From Caproicibacter sp046707225 (GTDB lineage: Bacteria; Bacillota; Clostridia; Oscillospirales; Acutalibacteraceae): a DNA stretch of 64,000 nt. Under the pieces are notes generated by a model. The model saw nothing but the letters and a program-made list of their open reading frames with translations, was not told the DNA's origin and searched no databases. Of this stretch, positions 33,658-41,446 are shown piece by piece. Made by a program: the position numbers and the translations under genes. The stretch lies in NCBI RefSeq assembly GCF_046707225.1, contig NZ_JBJKOP010000051.1, forward strand, positions 79,022-143,021, read 5' to 3'. The stretch's first letter is position 1. Each line of letters begins with the position of its first letter.

Positions 33658-35405
33658 ACTTCTTTAACTTCTTTTATTTCCGTTTCTAAATACTCCTGTA
33701 AAAGAGACCGAACCTCTGTCGCGTTCCGGCAGCAGTCCGCTTTTTCGGCGATTTCTCGGCAGCTTCCGGTATCCAGCCTGCTCAGAATATATTTTGTCTG
33801 CGCCAGCGAACCGGCGGCCATGCTGAGTTCGGAAAGCCCAAGCCCGACGAGAAGAGGAACGGCAAGCGGATCCCCCGCCATTGCTCCGCACATTCCCATT
33901 GGAATTCCCGCAGAGGACGCTGCGTCGGCAGTCAAGCGGATCAGCCGTATAACTGCGGGGTCGAAATAATTGTAGAGATAAGAAACCTTTTCATTGCCGC
34001 GGTCGACGGCGAGGGTATACTGAACCAGGTCGTTCGTCCCGACGCTGAAAAAATCAGCCTCTTTGGCAAGCGCTGAGGCCATCAGAGCGGCGGACGGAAT
34101 TTCCACCATCATTCCGATCCGGATAGATTCATCGAACGGCTCGCCCTTCCCCCGAAGTTGCTCCTTTGCATCTTCCACCATGGTTTTGGCTGCGGCCAGC
34201 TCCTGCATGCCGGAAATCATCGGGAACATGATCGCCAGTCTGCCGAAGGCGGAAGCCCGTAAAATCGCCCTGAGCTGAGTCAGAAAGATTTCTTTCCGAT
34301 CCAGACAATAGCGGATCGCGCGGTATCCCAAAAACGGATTGGTCTCTTTTTCAATCCCCAAATATTTGATCTCCTTATCTCCGCCGACATCCAGAGTTCG
34401 GACGATCACTTCCTTGGAGCCGAAGCATTCCGCTACCTTTCTGTATACTTCAAACTGCACGTCTTCACCCGGAAGCGATTTTCTGGAAAGGTACACCTGC
34501 TCCGTGCGAAAGAGGCCGACAGCTTCCGCTCCCTTTTTCAGCGAATCCTCCGCGTCGGCAACAGAGCCTATATTAGCGGCGGCGATGATTCTCGCTCCGT
34601 CTTTCGTCTGCGCGTTCCGAGACGCGAATCTGCCAAACAGCTCCGCTTTCCGGTGTTCTTCCTCCATTTTCGCAAGATACACTTTCCTGGTCTCCGGCTC
34701 AGGGGAAGCAACGCATACGCCCAGATTTCCGTCGAGGATGAGAGTCTCGCCGTCCGCTACTTCCTCCATGATTTCCGGCACGCCCACAACCGCCGGAATG
34801 CCCAATGATCTTGCGAACACCGATGTATGAGAGGTTTTCCCTCCTTGCCGCGTGGCAAAAGCGAGGATCATTTCCCGGTTGAGCTGAACCGTATCGGATG
34901 GGGACAAGTCGTCCGCAATCAGAATCACGGGGTGATCGATTTTAGAAAGGCCGAAAGACTGCACTCCTGAAAGATACTTCAGAAGCCGTGTGCCGGCGTC
35001 CCGGACATCCGTGGCGCGCTCCTGCATATAGCGGTTGTTCATTCCCTCAAAAACGGCGGCATACCGGTCCGTGACCTCGCGAACCGCTTTTTCCGCCGAG
35101 TACTGCCTGCCGAGGATCAGCTTTTTCATTTCCGGGCAATACGCGGGGTCCGCCAGAAACGTTTTCTGGCCCTTGATGACCGCGGCGTCTCCGCTGTCAA
35201 GCGTTTCGGAAGTGCGCGCGATCAGGCGATCGATTTCCTGTCCGGCCTGTTCGACGGCTTGATCCAGGCGTTTTACTTCCGCCTCCGTTTGCTCCTTTGA
35301 TACGGTCCTGTTCGTGTCGGGTTCCGGTTCGCGCCGGTAAATAAAAGCGATTCCGCTGCGGATTCCGTCGGAGACACCGATTCCCTGATAAATTTTCTCA
35401 GCCAT
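33621..35405 (-). CDS. ptsI: PTS enzyme I (PEP-protein phosphotransferase)
   Basis: 594 residues (usual about 570-575). Seen: phospho-histidine motif GGKTSHTSVFARSLGIPAVVG, PEP-binding FLGYRAIRYCLDR and MIEIPSAAL, metal-binding SVGTNDLVQYTLAVDRGN, and MGMCGAMAGD with the catalytic cysteine; the last motif has Ala where Glu (CGEMAGD) is usual. The last ten residues (GLLQNSFDKK) and the stop are encoded inside the MITE-like element, so insertion rewrote the C-terminus. It transfers phosphate from PEP to HPr. Last gene of the mannitol operon. Confidence 0.95.
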   Translation of the reverse strand: MAEKIYQGIGVSDGIRSGIAFIYRREPEPDTNRTVSKEQTEAEVKRLDQAVEQAGQEIDRLIARTSETLDSGDAAVIKGQKTFLADPAYCPEMKKLILGRQYSAEKAVREVTDRYAAVFEGMNNRYMQERATDVRDAGTRLLKYLSGVQSFGLSKIDHPVILIADDLSPSDTVQLNREMILAFATRQGGKTSHTSVFARSLGIPAVVGVPEIMEEVADGETLILDGNLGVCVASPEPETRKVYLAKMEEEHRKAELFGRFASRNAQTKDGARIIAAANIGSVADAEDSLKKGAEAVGLFRTEQVYLSRKSLPGEDVQFEVYRKVAECFGSKEVIVRTLDVGGDKEIKYLGIEKETNPFLGYRAIRYCLDRKEIFLTQLRAILRASAFGRLAIMFPMISGMQELAAAKTMVEDAKEQLRGKGEPFDESIRIGMMVEIPSAALMASALAKEADFFSVGTNDLVQYTLAVDRGNEKVSYLYNYFDPAVIRLIRLTADAASSAGIPMGMCGAMAGDPLAVPLLVGLGLSELSMAAGSLAQTKYILSRLDTGSCREIAEKADCCRNATEVRSLLQEYLETEIKEVKEVKGLLQNSFDKK

Positions 35406-35426
35406 TTCATCACTCTCCGGTTAGCT

Positions 35427-35693
35427 TTATTCCCCGAAATTCGTGCGGAACAGTTCTTCCACAACCTCCATCGCTTCAAGCTCGTCGTTTCCGTTTATAT
35501 CAATCCGGACGGTCATACCGTCGTTCAGGCCAAGGCTCATCAGCCCCAAAAGGCTTTTTGCGTCCGCTTCCGTCCCGTCTTCTTTCTTCATTTTAACCGC
35601 GCTCTCAAACGGGGTCATCTTTTCCACCATCACCTGCGCGGGTCTGAGGTGAAATCCATATTGACTGTTAATCGTGAATTCTTTGCTCAGCAT
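35427..35693 (-). CDS. ptsH: HPr phosphocarrier protein
   Basis: 88 residues, normal length. Seen: YGFHLRPAQ with His15 phosphorylated by enzyme I, and AKSLLGLMSLGL with the Ser46 regulatory site of HPr kinase, so it can take part in Firmicute carbon catabolite control. It sits 21 bases upstream of ptsI and downstream of mtlD. Confidence 0.97.
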   Translation of the reverse strand: MLSKEFTINSQYGFHLRPAQVMVEKMTPFESAVKMKKEDGTEADAKSLLGLMSLGLNDGMTVRIDINGNDELEAMEVVEELFRTNFGE

Positions 35694-35754
35694 TGTATCC
35701 TCAATCCTTCCATATGGCGCTTTTCGGTTTTCATTGATACGGAAACCGGGAACA

Positions 35755-36912
35755 TTATTCTTTCCCTATGATCTGTCTGTATCTTTCCGCTATTCCCAGT
35801 ACAAGTTTACCGCTTTTCTCCAGTCCCGTAAACCGTTGAACGGCATTTTCTATTCCGTTTTCCCTGATGCTTTTCTGAATTTCAACCGCCTTGGGGTCAT
35901 CTGCAAAATCGTAGGCAAAGCCGGACGCGATTGCGTAAAGAATCCCGCCGCATTCGACTCCGTGCTTTTCACACATCAGCAGCGGAGAAACCAGCCTGTC
36001 GTTGTTTGAAAGCTTCCGGACCGGGTCCCGGCCAACCCGGGTCAGTTCGTCCTTCAGATACGGGTTTTGGAACCTCGCGATCAGTTTTTCCGAATACTGC
36101 TTCAGATCGCTTTCTCCCATACCGTATTCCAGGTGAAGAGCCCGCGCGGCCTCCGAGTGAAATTCCCGCACGGCCGTCAGGATCTCTGGGTCCCGAATCG
36201 CCTCATGTACAAACTGATATTGTTTTCGGTAGCCCGCGTAGGAAATCAGAGCATGGGCCCCGTTGAGCAGAAATATCTTGCGCTTTAAATACGGAGCAAG
36301 ATTTTCCACATAATTGACGCCCTGAATCCGGCTGTTGACCTTTACTTTTGCGCTTTCAACATCCCATTCGTAAAAATCTTCGACGGCGACGTCGATTGGA
36401 GATTCCTTTTGAACCGACGTATTGGGAACGATCCTGTCGACCGCACAGTTCGGAAAGCCGACCTCTTTCCTCAGATAGTTCCGAAAGTCCTCCGTCGCCC
36501 CCTCCTCAACGGATTCCCTGAGAAGATCCGTGGCAAACAAGGCGTTTTCACAGGCGATCACGTCCAGGGGCCGCTCCGGGTTCCGGCTCCGGCGTTCCTG
36601 AAGAGCGTCCCGAAGGACCTTGCCGGTGTCTTTCAAATGGTTCGCGCCGATCGACAGCGTAATCAGGTCGGCGTCTTCCACGGCCTTGTTCAGTCCGGCT
36701 TCCTCATTCAGGCCGACCGCACGGATTTCACCGACGGTTTCCTCCTTTTTTTCTCCGCCGAGCGAAACGACCTTGTACGTGCCCAGGCGGTTGAGATTGC
36801 CGACCAGTTCCGCCGAAATATCGACAAAGGTGAGGTCATACCCCGATTTGGAAAGAAGATAACCGATAAAACCCCTGCCGATATTGCCCGCGCCGAAGTG
36901 GACCGCTTTCAT
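35755..36912 (-). CDS. mtlD: Mannitol-1-phosphate 5-dehydrogenase
   Basis: 385 residues from ATG 36912, which overlaps the mtlF stop (TGATG). Seen: NAD-binding KAVHFGAGNIGRGFIGYLLSK, VDRIVPN, the catalytic-lysine region LKRKIFLLNGAHALISYAGY, and a C-terminal helical domain. Oxidises mannitol 1-phosphate to fructose 6-phosphate in the cytosol, feeding glycolysis. Confidence 0.96.
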   Translation of the reverse strand: MKAVHFGAGNIGRGFIGYLLSKSGYDLTFVDISAELVGNLNRLGTYKVVSLGGEKKEETVGEIRAVGLNEEAGLNKAVEDADLITLSIGANHLKDTGKVLRDALQERRSRNPERPLDVIACENALFATDLLRESVEEGATEDFRNYLRKEVGFPNCAVDRIVPNTSVQKESPIDVAVEDFYEWDVESAKVKVNSRIQGVNYVENLAPYLKRKIFLLNGAHALISYAGYRKQYQFVHEAIRDPEILTAVREFHSEAARALHLEYGMGESDLKQYSEKLIARFQNPYLKDELTRVGRDPVRKLSNNDRLVSPLLMCEKHGVECGGILYAIASGFAYDFADDPKAVEIQKSIRENGIENAVQRFTGLEKSGKLVLGIAERYRQIIGKE

Positions 36913-37352
36913 CACATGACACCTTCTTCTATGATGGAAAGAATCTCCTGCGCCGTTTCGGCAAACCGAAGCCGCTCCACGTTCCCCTTATCCTGAACGG
37001 TCAGCGCAATTTTGGTCAGGATCTCAAGATGTTCGTCGCCTTTGCCCGCGATTCCGATGACAATATAGGCCGTGTTTCCTTTGCCGAAATCCACGCCGTC
37101 CGGATACTGTACGATCACAAGACCCGTTTCCATAATCTCGTTTTTATATTCGTTGACTCCGTGCGGAATCGCAATTCCGTTGCCGATGTAGGTGGTGAAC
37201 TTTTCTTCCCGTTCTTTCATTCCGTCAAGATACTTCGGGGTGACATAGCCGCTGTTAACCAGCATGCCGCCCACCCGCTCGATGGCTTCCCACTTAGTCT
37301 CCGGTTTTTGTTTTAAGATAATGTTCTGCGTGGTCAGAATCTCTTTTGCCAT
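36912..37352 (-). CDS. mtlF: Mannitol PTS enzyme IIA
   Basis: 146 residues from ATG 37352 (GGGGAT upstream), the usual size of a stand-alone EIIA-Mtl; an upstream in-frame start would add a non-conserved basic stretch. Seen: GNGIAIPHGVNEYK with the phosphorylated histidine. It accepts phosphate from HPr and passes it to the EIIB domain of MtlA. It is 4 bases from mtlR and overlaps mtlD. Confidence 0.95.
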   Translation of the reverse strand: MAKEILTTQNIILKQKPETKWEAIERVGGMLVNSGYVTPKYLDGMKEREEKFTTYIGNGIAIPHGVNEYKNEIMETGLVIVQYPDGVDFGKGNTAYIVIGIAGKGDEHLEILTKIALTVQDKGNVERLRFAETAQEILSIIEEGVM

Positions 37353-37356
37353 GCGT

Positions 37357-39366
37357 TTATCCCCTTTCTTCCTTTGTTTCCAGAAGCAAATTTTCAAATA
37401 TCTTTCGCAATTCTCCCAGACTGCTTTTTCGCAGCCTTTCGGGAAAATCCTTATTTTCAATCAAAGAAATGCTGATATCGCCCATCTTTTCCAGCACGAC
37501 GGAGCTTTCGCTGCTCCGTGCCAGCATCATTAGATAAGTATCAACCGGTTCCTGAACAAACCCGACTCCATCCATCATGATTTCACCCTGCAATCTGTAA
37601 ACGCCGACAAACGGGGAAAAGACCGAGTCGGACCGAACATGCAGAAGGGAAACGCGGGTGCCGGGAATCACGACGCTGCCGATCTTTTCCCGCTTTAAAA
37701 TCAAAGCGCTGATTTCATGCCAATCCGCGACGGTTCCCCGTTCGGCCAGTTCGGCGGTAATCCTTCCGACGACCGCTTCAAACGGTTCCTCCGGAACGGT
37801 TTGAATGCATAGGTTCTCAATCATGCGGTGAATCATTGCAATATCATCCGCTTTTGCCGGAATTGTCCGGACAGCCGGCACCCGTTTTCTGATCCCGCCG
37901 GAAGCACGCTTTCGTATCATCGCCACGCGGCTGTTAATCCTCGCAATATCGTCGTCGCTCAGGAACGGAGAGACAACAAGAATGTTTTCGCAGCCGGTTT
38001 TCTCGTCCAGCTCCACCGTAGAAAGAATCAGATCATATTGCTCACAGCTGCTTTCCGACCAGTCTTTTAATGAAGCGAGATCGATGCGTTCGATCTCCCC
38101 GACGACGTTCTGTACCTTGTTGAGCAAAATACGGGACGCAAACAGGCCGTTCGGGCAAATGATCAGCACGGAGACACTTTTGTTGTAGTCTTCCTTTGTT
38201 TCCAGCGCGGCGCCGATATTCATCGTAATAAATCCAATCTCATCCTGTGACAGGCGGATATTGTATTTGGAAAAAACCAGCTTACAGGCAATTTCAACCG
38301 TCTGAAACAGAGTGCCGTAATGCTCCCGTACCTGGTCGAGCAGGGAATTTTTCACCTGAATTCCCATGTTGATCCGATAAATCACCAGATTAAAATAGTG
38401 AGACAGGCCGGCGATCACCTGGCTGTCTTCGGCGAGGTCGATTCCCAGTCCTTTCCGGACCTCATACAGGACTTCTTCCGCAAGTTTACTGACGGTCACG
38501 TCCAGGTCCCTGAATTTCTGATCCGTGTCATACAGACAGCTTGCCGGAAGATGGATGGAAATATACGCAATCTCGCTTTCCACCGCCGGAATCTCCCGCC
38601 GGAGCAAAAGCTGCTTCAGCTTTTCGTCGAAATGAAAGCTGTTTGCGGAAATCGCTTCCCGGATGAATTCATCCGGCAGGGAAATCGGGTGCCCTGCAAC
38701 GGTCTTCTGAATGGAAATCATCGTGTGAAACAGAAGGGTCAGATAGGGCACGTCGTCGTTTGTTTCTTCCGGAATCAGGGCCATGACTTCCTTTGATATT
38801 TTCAGAATCCGGTCCCCGAACAAAAGCCTGAAAAACGAATGAAGAACCGGGTCTTTCTTTGTTTCGTAAATATAAGGCAAAAGCTCTTCGACCGGCTTGT
38901 ATTCATAGATTAAAGTTACCAGCGCGTTGCGTCTGTTCCATTCGGAACCTTCTATCCGAATTCCATATCTTCTTTTCCTGCTCAAGGTAAGATTTTTCCC
39001 CTCAAGCCACTGTTCAATACTGTCCATGTAAAAACTGACGGTTGCCTCGGCAACATCCAGCTGAAAGCTGAAAAACGTGGATTTATACGGTTCATCCGCC
39101 AGCAGCAGCTGCGCCGTGATAAACAGGATTCTCTGTTTCGGCGTCAGCAAAAGGCGCTTGGGAACATTGCCCAGCATTTGCCTGAGCGCCTCTGTCTGTT
39201 CCGCGTTTGCAGCAAGGACCAGAGCAGAATTTTTCACCGAAATTTTCATCTGTCTCTCTTTGAGCACACGGTTTATGGAAGAAATTTCCCGAAACACCGT
39301 CCGCTGGCTAACCTCCATCTGTTTTGTAAGCGCTTCAACCTCCAGCCTGTCGGACTCCAGCAGCAA
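37357..39366 (-). CDS. mtlR: MtlR-type PRD transcriptional activator of the mannitol operon
   Basis: 669 residues from TTG 39366, the only usual start codon visible in the open frame. Seen: HTH (EALTKQMEVSQRTVFREISSINRVL), two PTS regulation domains (about 180-400), a GatB/EIIB-like domain with Cys in LIICPNGLFASR, and a C-terminal EIIA-like domain with LLHVRSDS. Homology-like sequence continues upstream of the TTG (EELSTRQKFILGL), and an ATG at 39412 reaches it only if one G in the GG at 39402-39403 is dropped, so a frameshift or odd start is likely. Phosphorylation by HPr and EIIB-Mtl would tune activity. Confidence 0.88.
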   Translation of the reverse strand: MLLESDRLEVEALTKQMEVSQRTVFREISSINRVLKERQMKISVKNSALVLAANAEQTEALRQMLGNVPKRLLLTPKQRILFITAQLLLADEPYKSTFFSFQLDVAEATVSFYMDSIEQWLEGKNLTLSRKRRYGIRIEGSEWNRRNALVTLIYEYKPVEELLPYIYETKKDPVLHSFFRLLFGDRILKISKEVMALIPEETNDDVPYLTLLFHTMISIQKTVAGHPISLPDEFIREAISANSFHFDEKLKQLLLRREIPAVESEIAYISIHLPASCLYDTDQKFRDLDVTVSKLAEEVLYEVRKGLGIDLAEDSQVIAGLSHYFNLVIYRINMGIQVKNSLLDQVREHYGTLFQTVEIACKLVFSKYNIRLSQDEIGFITMNIGAALETKEDYNKSVSVLIICPNGLFASRILLNKVQNVVGEIERIDLASLKDWSESSCEQYDLILSTVELDEKTGCENILVVSPFLSDDDIARINSRVAMIRKRASGGIRKRVPAVRTIPAKADDIAMIHRMIENLCIQTVPEEPFEAVVGRITAELAERGTVADWHEISALILKREKIGSVVIPGTRVSLLHVRSDSVFSPFVGVYRLQGEIMMDGVGFVQEPVDTYLMMLARSSESSVVLEKMGDISISLIENKDFPERLRKSSLGELRKIFENLLLETKEERG

Positions 39367-39464
39367 GCCGAGAATAAACTTTTGTCTGGTAGAAAGTTCT
39401 TCCGTATTTCATCACTTCCCTATTTTATCGTAGCGGTCGGATCTGCACCTGAAAGAGAAGAAAG

Positions 39465-39498
39465 GGGGCTCCGACACGGGTGCTTTGTGCCGGGCCCC
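39465..39498 (-). terminator. Stem-loop between mtlA and mtlR
   Basis: GGGGCTCCGACAC and GTGCCGGGCCCC (39465-39498) can pair with minor mismatches; on the minus strand the stem is followed by the pyrimidine-rich CTTTCTTCTCTTTC. Likely a partial terminator that keeps mtlA mRNA above the regulator genes. Confidence 0.5.
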
Positions 39499-39511
39499 GA
39501 TTGGTTTGCCG

Positions 39512-40969
39512 TTAAGATTTTGACTGGCTCCGTTCCTTCAAAGCGGAAATGTACTGATCGTAGGCCGCGCTGTCCAGGAAATTGTTCACCGTGATAATCT
39601 GTGCGTTCGGAACGACTCCTCTGGCCCGTTCGGCAAGGCTTTCCTGCGTAAACACGACTTTGGCGTCCGCCGGAATTTCGCTCACGGGCGCATGATGCAC
39701 CGCGATGTCCAGTCCTGCGTCTTTCAGTTTCTTTTTCAGGATTGTTTCTCCCATGGCGGAAGAGCCCATCCCCGCGTCGCAGGCAAAAATGATCAGACTT
39801 GGAATTTCGCCGGAAACGACCTGCCCCGCGGGCTGGGCAGCGGCGCTTTTCTTGCTTTCCGCTTTCATGTCTCCGACTGCCGCCTGCGCCTGCGCAAAGG
39901 AACCGTCGTCCTTATCGCCGGCGCTGGAGCGTTTGACAATCGCTGCGGACACCAGGAACGACACCACCGCCCCGGTTGTGATACCCGCAAGAACAGGCAG
40001 AAGTCCGCCTTTCGGGCACATGGCGATTTCCGCGATGATGCTTCCGGGGGATGGAGAGGCGACAAGGCCGGCTCCGGTAATTACGAACACAAAGTCCGCG
40101 GACATACCGCCCAGAATAACGGAAATCAGAAGAAGAGGATTCATCAGAATATACGGAAAATAAATCTCATGAATTCCGCCGAAGAAGTGAATGATCACGG
40201 CGCCGGGCGCGGAACTTTTCGCATTGCCCTTGCCGAACATCCAGTAGGCGAGAAGCACGCCGAGTCCCGGGCCGGGATCGGTCTCAAGCAGGAAGAAGAT
40301 GGATTTTCCGAACTCCTTCACCTGAGAAATGCCAACCGGGTCAAAAATGCCATGGTTGATCGCGTTGTTCAGGAACAGAATCTTACCGGGTTCAACCAGT
40401 ATCGCAATCAGCGGCAGAAGCTTTACCGATGTAATCCACTGGGCGGCGTTTCCGAGCGCCGTAGTCAGGCCGCCGACGGCCGGGCCGATTGCGAGGAAAC
40501 CAAGAACGGAGATCAAAGCGCCAAGGATGCCGGCTGAAAAAGTACTGACCAGCATCTCAAATCCGGCTTTTACCTTGCCTTCTACCACCCCGTCGAATTT
40601 CTTGATTAAGTACGCGCCAAGCGGGCCCATAATCATGGCGCCCAGGAACATGGTCACCGAAGAACCGATAATCACACCCATGGTAGCGATTGCGCCGACG
40701 ACCGCGCCGCGCTTGCCGTAGACCATGTTGCCGCCCGTATAACCGATCAAAAGCGGCAGCAAATACGTAATCATCGGGCTGACCAGCTTGTTCAGCGATT
40801 CATTCGGAATCCAACCCGTAGGGATAAAGAGAGCCGTTAAAAGCCCCCATGCGATGAATGCGCCGATGTTCGGCATAACCATACCGGCAAGGAATCCGCC
40901 GAACTTCTGAATTCCCGCCTTTGTCCCCATTTTCTTAGCGGGAACCTCTGCATTTCTTGCATCAACCAC
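39512..40969 (-). CDS. mtlA: Mannitol PTS enzyme IICB
   Basis: 485 residues from GTG 40969 with GGAGGAG six bases upstream. Seen: EIIC membrane domain (GMVMPNIGAFIAWGLLTALFIP; GGIHEIYFPYILMNP, the sugar-binding GGIHE motif) at about 1-340, a linker, and EIIB with IIFACDAGMGSSAMGE bearing the phospho-cysteine. EIIA is separate (mtlF). Transports and phosphorylates mannitol. First gene of the six-gene minus-strand operon. Confidence 0.96.
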   Translation of the reverse strand: MVDARNAEVPAKKMGTKAGIQKFGGFLAGMVMPNIGAFIAWGLLTALFIPTGWIPNESLNKLVSPMITYLLPLLIGYTGGNMVYGKRGAVVGAIATMGVIIGSSVTMFLGAMIMGPLGAYLIKKFDGVVEGKVKAGFEMLVSTFSAGILGALISVLGFLAIGPAVGGLTTALGNAAQWITSVKLLPLIAILVEPGKILFLNNAINHGIFDPVGISQVKEFGKSIFFLLETDPGPGLGVLLAYWMFGKGNAKSSAPGAVIIHFFGGIHEIYFPYILMNPLLLISVILGGMSADFVFVITGAGLVASPSPGSIIAEIAMCPKGGLLPVLAGITTGAVVSFLVSAAIVKRSSAGDKDDGSFAQAQAAVGDMKAESKKSAAAQPAGQVVSGEIPSLIIFACDAGMGSSAMGETILKKKLKDAGLDIAVHHAPVSEIPADAKVVFTQESLAERARGVVPNAQIITVNNFLDSAAYDQYISALKERSQSKS

Positions 40970-41024
40970 TAAAACTCCTCCTTCACTCCATCATATTTTG
41001 TAAATAATAACGGTCCGCAGTTTT

Positions 41025-41053
41025 AATATAACATCGCTTATATTTTTATACAA
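41025..41053 (-). promoter_or_regulatory. Candidate promoter of the mannitol operon
   Basis: On the minus strand TTGTAT (41053-41048), 17-base spacer, TATATT (41030-41025), 56 bases before the mtlA GTG. Just upstream, 41077-41103 contains three closely spaced TTGTC/TTGTCA words that could be an activator (MtlR) site. Confidence 0.5.
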
Positions 41054-41214
41054 GAACATTTACTTTAAACCTGTCGAGACAATTTCATGACAAAATTGAC
41101 AATAACCCACTTAGTATGGATGGAAATTAAATCATTATGCCGAAGCAACCGGCAATCAAAGGACTTGATGCAAAACTTTCCTCAGCCCGCGGCTTTTTTC
41201 AGGAACAATTCCAC

Positions 41215-41243
41215 TTGAAAATGTTAATCTGGTATTGTATGAT
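41215..41243 (+). promoter_or_regulatory. Promoter of glmS
   Basis: TTGAAA (41215-41220), 17-base spacer, TATGAT (41238-41243). The predicted transcription start near 41250 leaves a short leader before the ribozyme cleavage site at 41272/41273. Confidence 0.75.
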
Positions 41244-41271
41244 ATGTTTTGGCTTTCAAAAAAGAAAACAC

Positions 41272-41400
41272 AGCGCCAGAACTCGTATTGCGCGAGTTGA
41301 CGAGGACAAGGAGAATCGAAAATTCGGCGGATGCCTTGCGGTACGGTACTACCGGAAATGTTGAAAAAAACAAAAAGCGATTTTTGAACAAATTCAACAG
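41272..41400 (+). ncRNA. glmS self-cleaving riboswitch ribozyme
   Basis: Seen: AGCGCCAGAACT at 41272-41283 (cleavage expected between A41272 and G41273), its partner GAGTTGACGAGG, the conserved ATCGAAAATTCGGCGGATGCC, a CGGT/ACCG stem, and a closing TGTTGAA / TTCAACA stem with an AAAAA-GCGA-TTTTT hairpin. The order matches the B. subtilis glmS ribozyme. Family knowledge: glucosamine-6-phosphate is the cofactor that triggers cleavage and lowers glmS expression. Confidence 0.95.
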
Positions 41401-41446
41401 GGTACCTTGAAAGCCTGAATTCATTTATGAAAGGCAGGCAAAAAAC

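Larger units (their letters stand above)
40970..41446. other. Divergent intergenic region mtlA / glmS
   Basis: 477 bases with no protein gene. It holds the mtlA promoter candidate, the TTGTC words, the glmS promoter and the glmS ribozyme. Confidence 0.85.

Noticed and set aside
41137..41364. 75-codon plus-strand frame upstream of glmS
   Set aside because: It overlaps the glmS promoter and ribozyme; the conserved bases are explained by the RNA.
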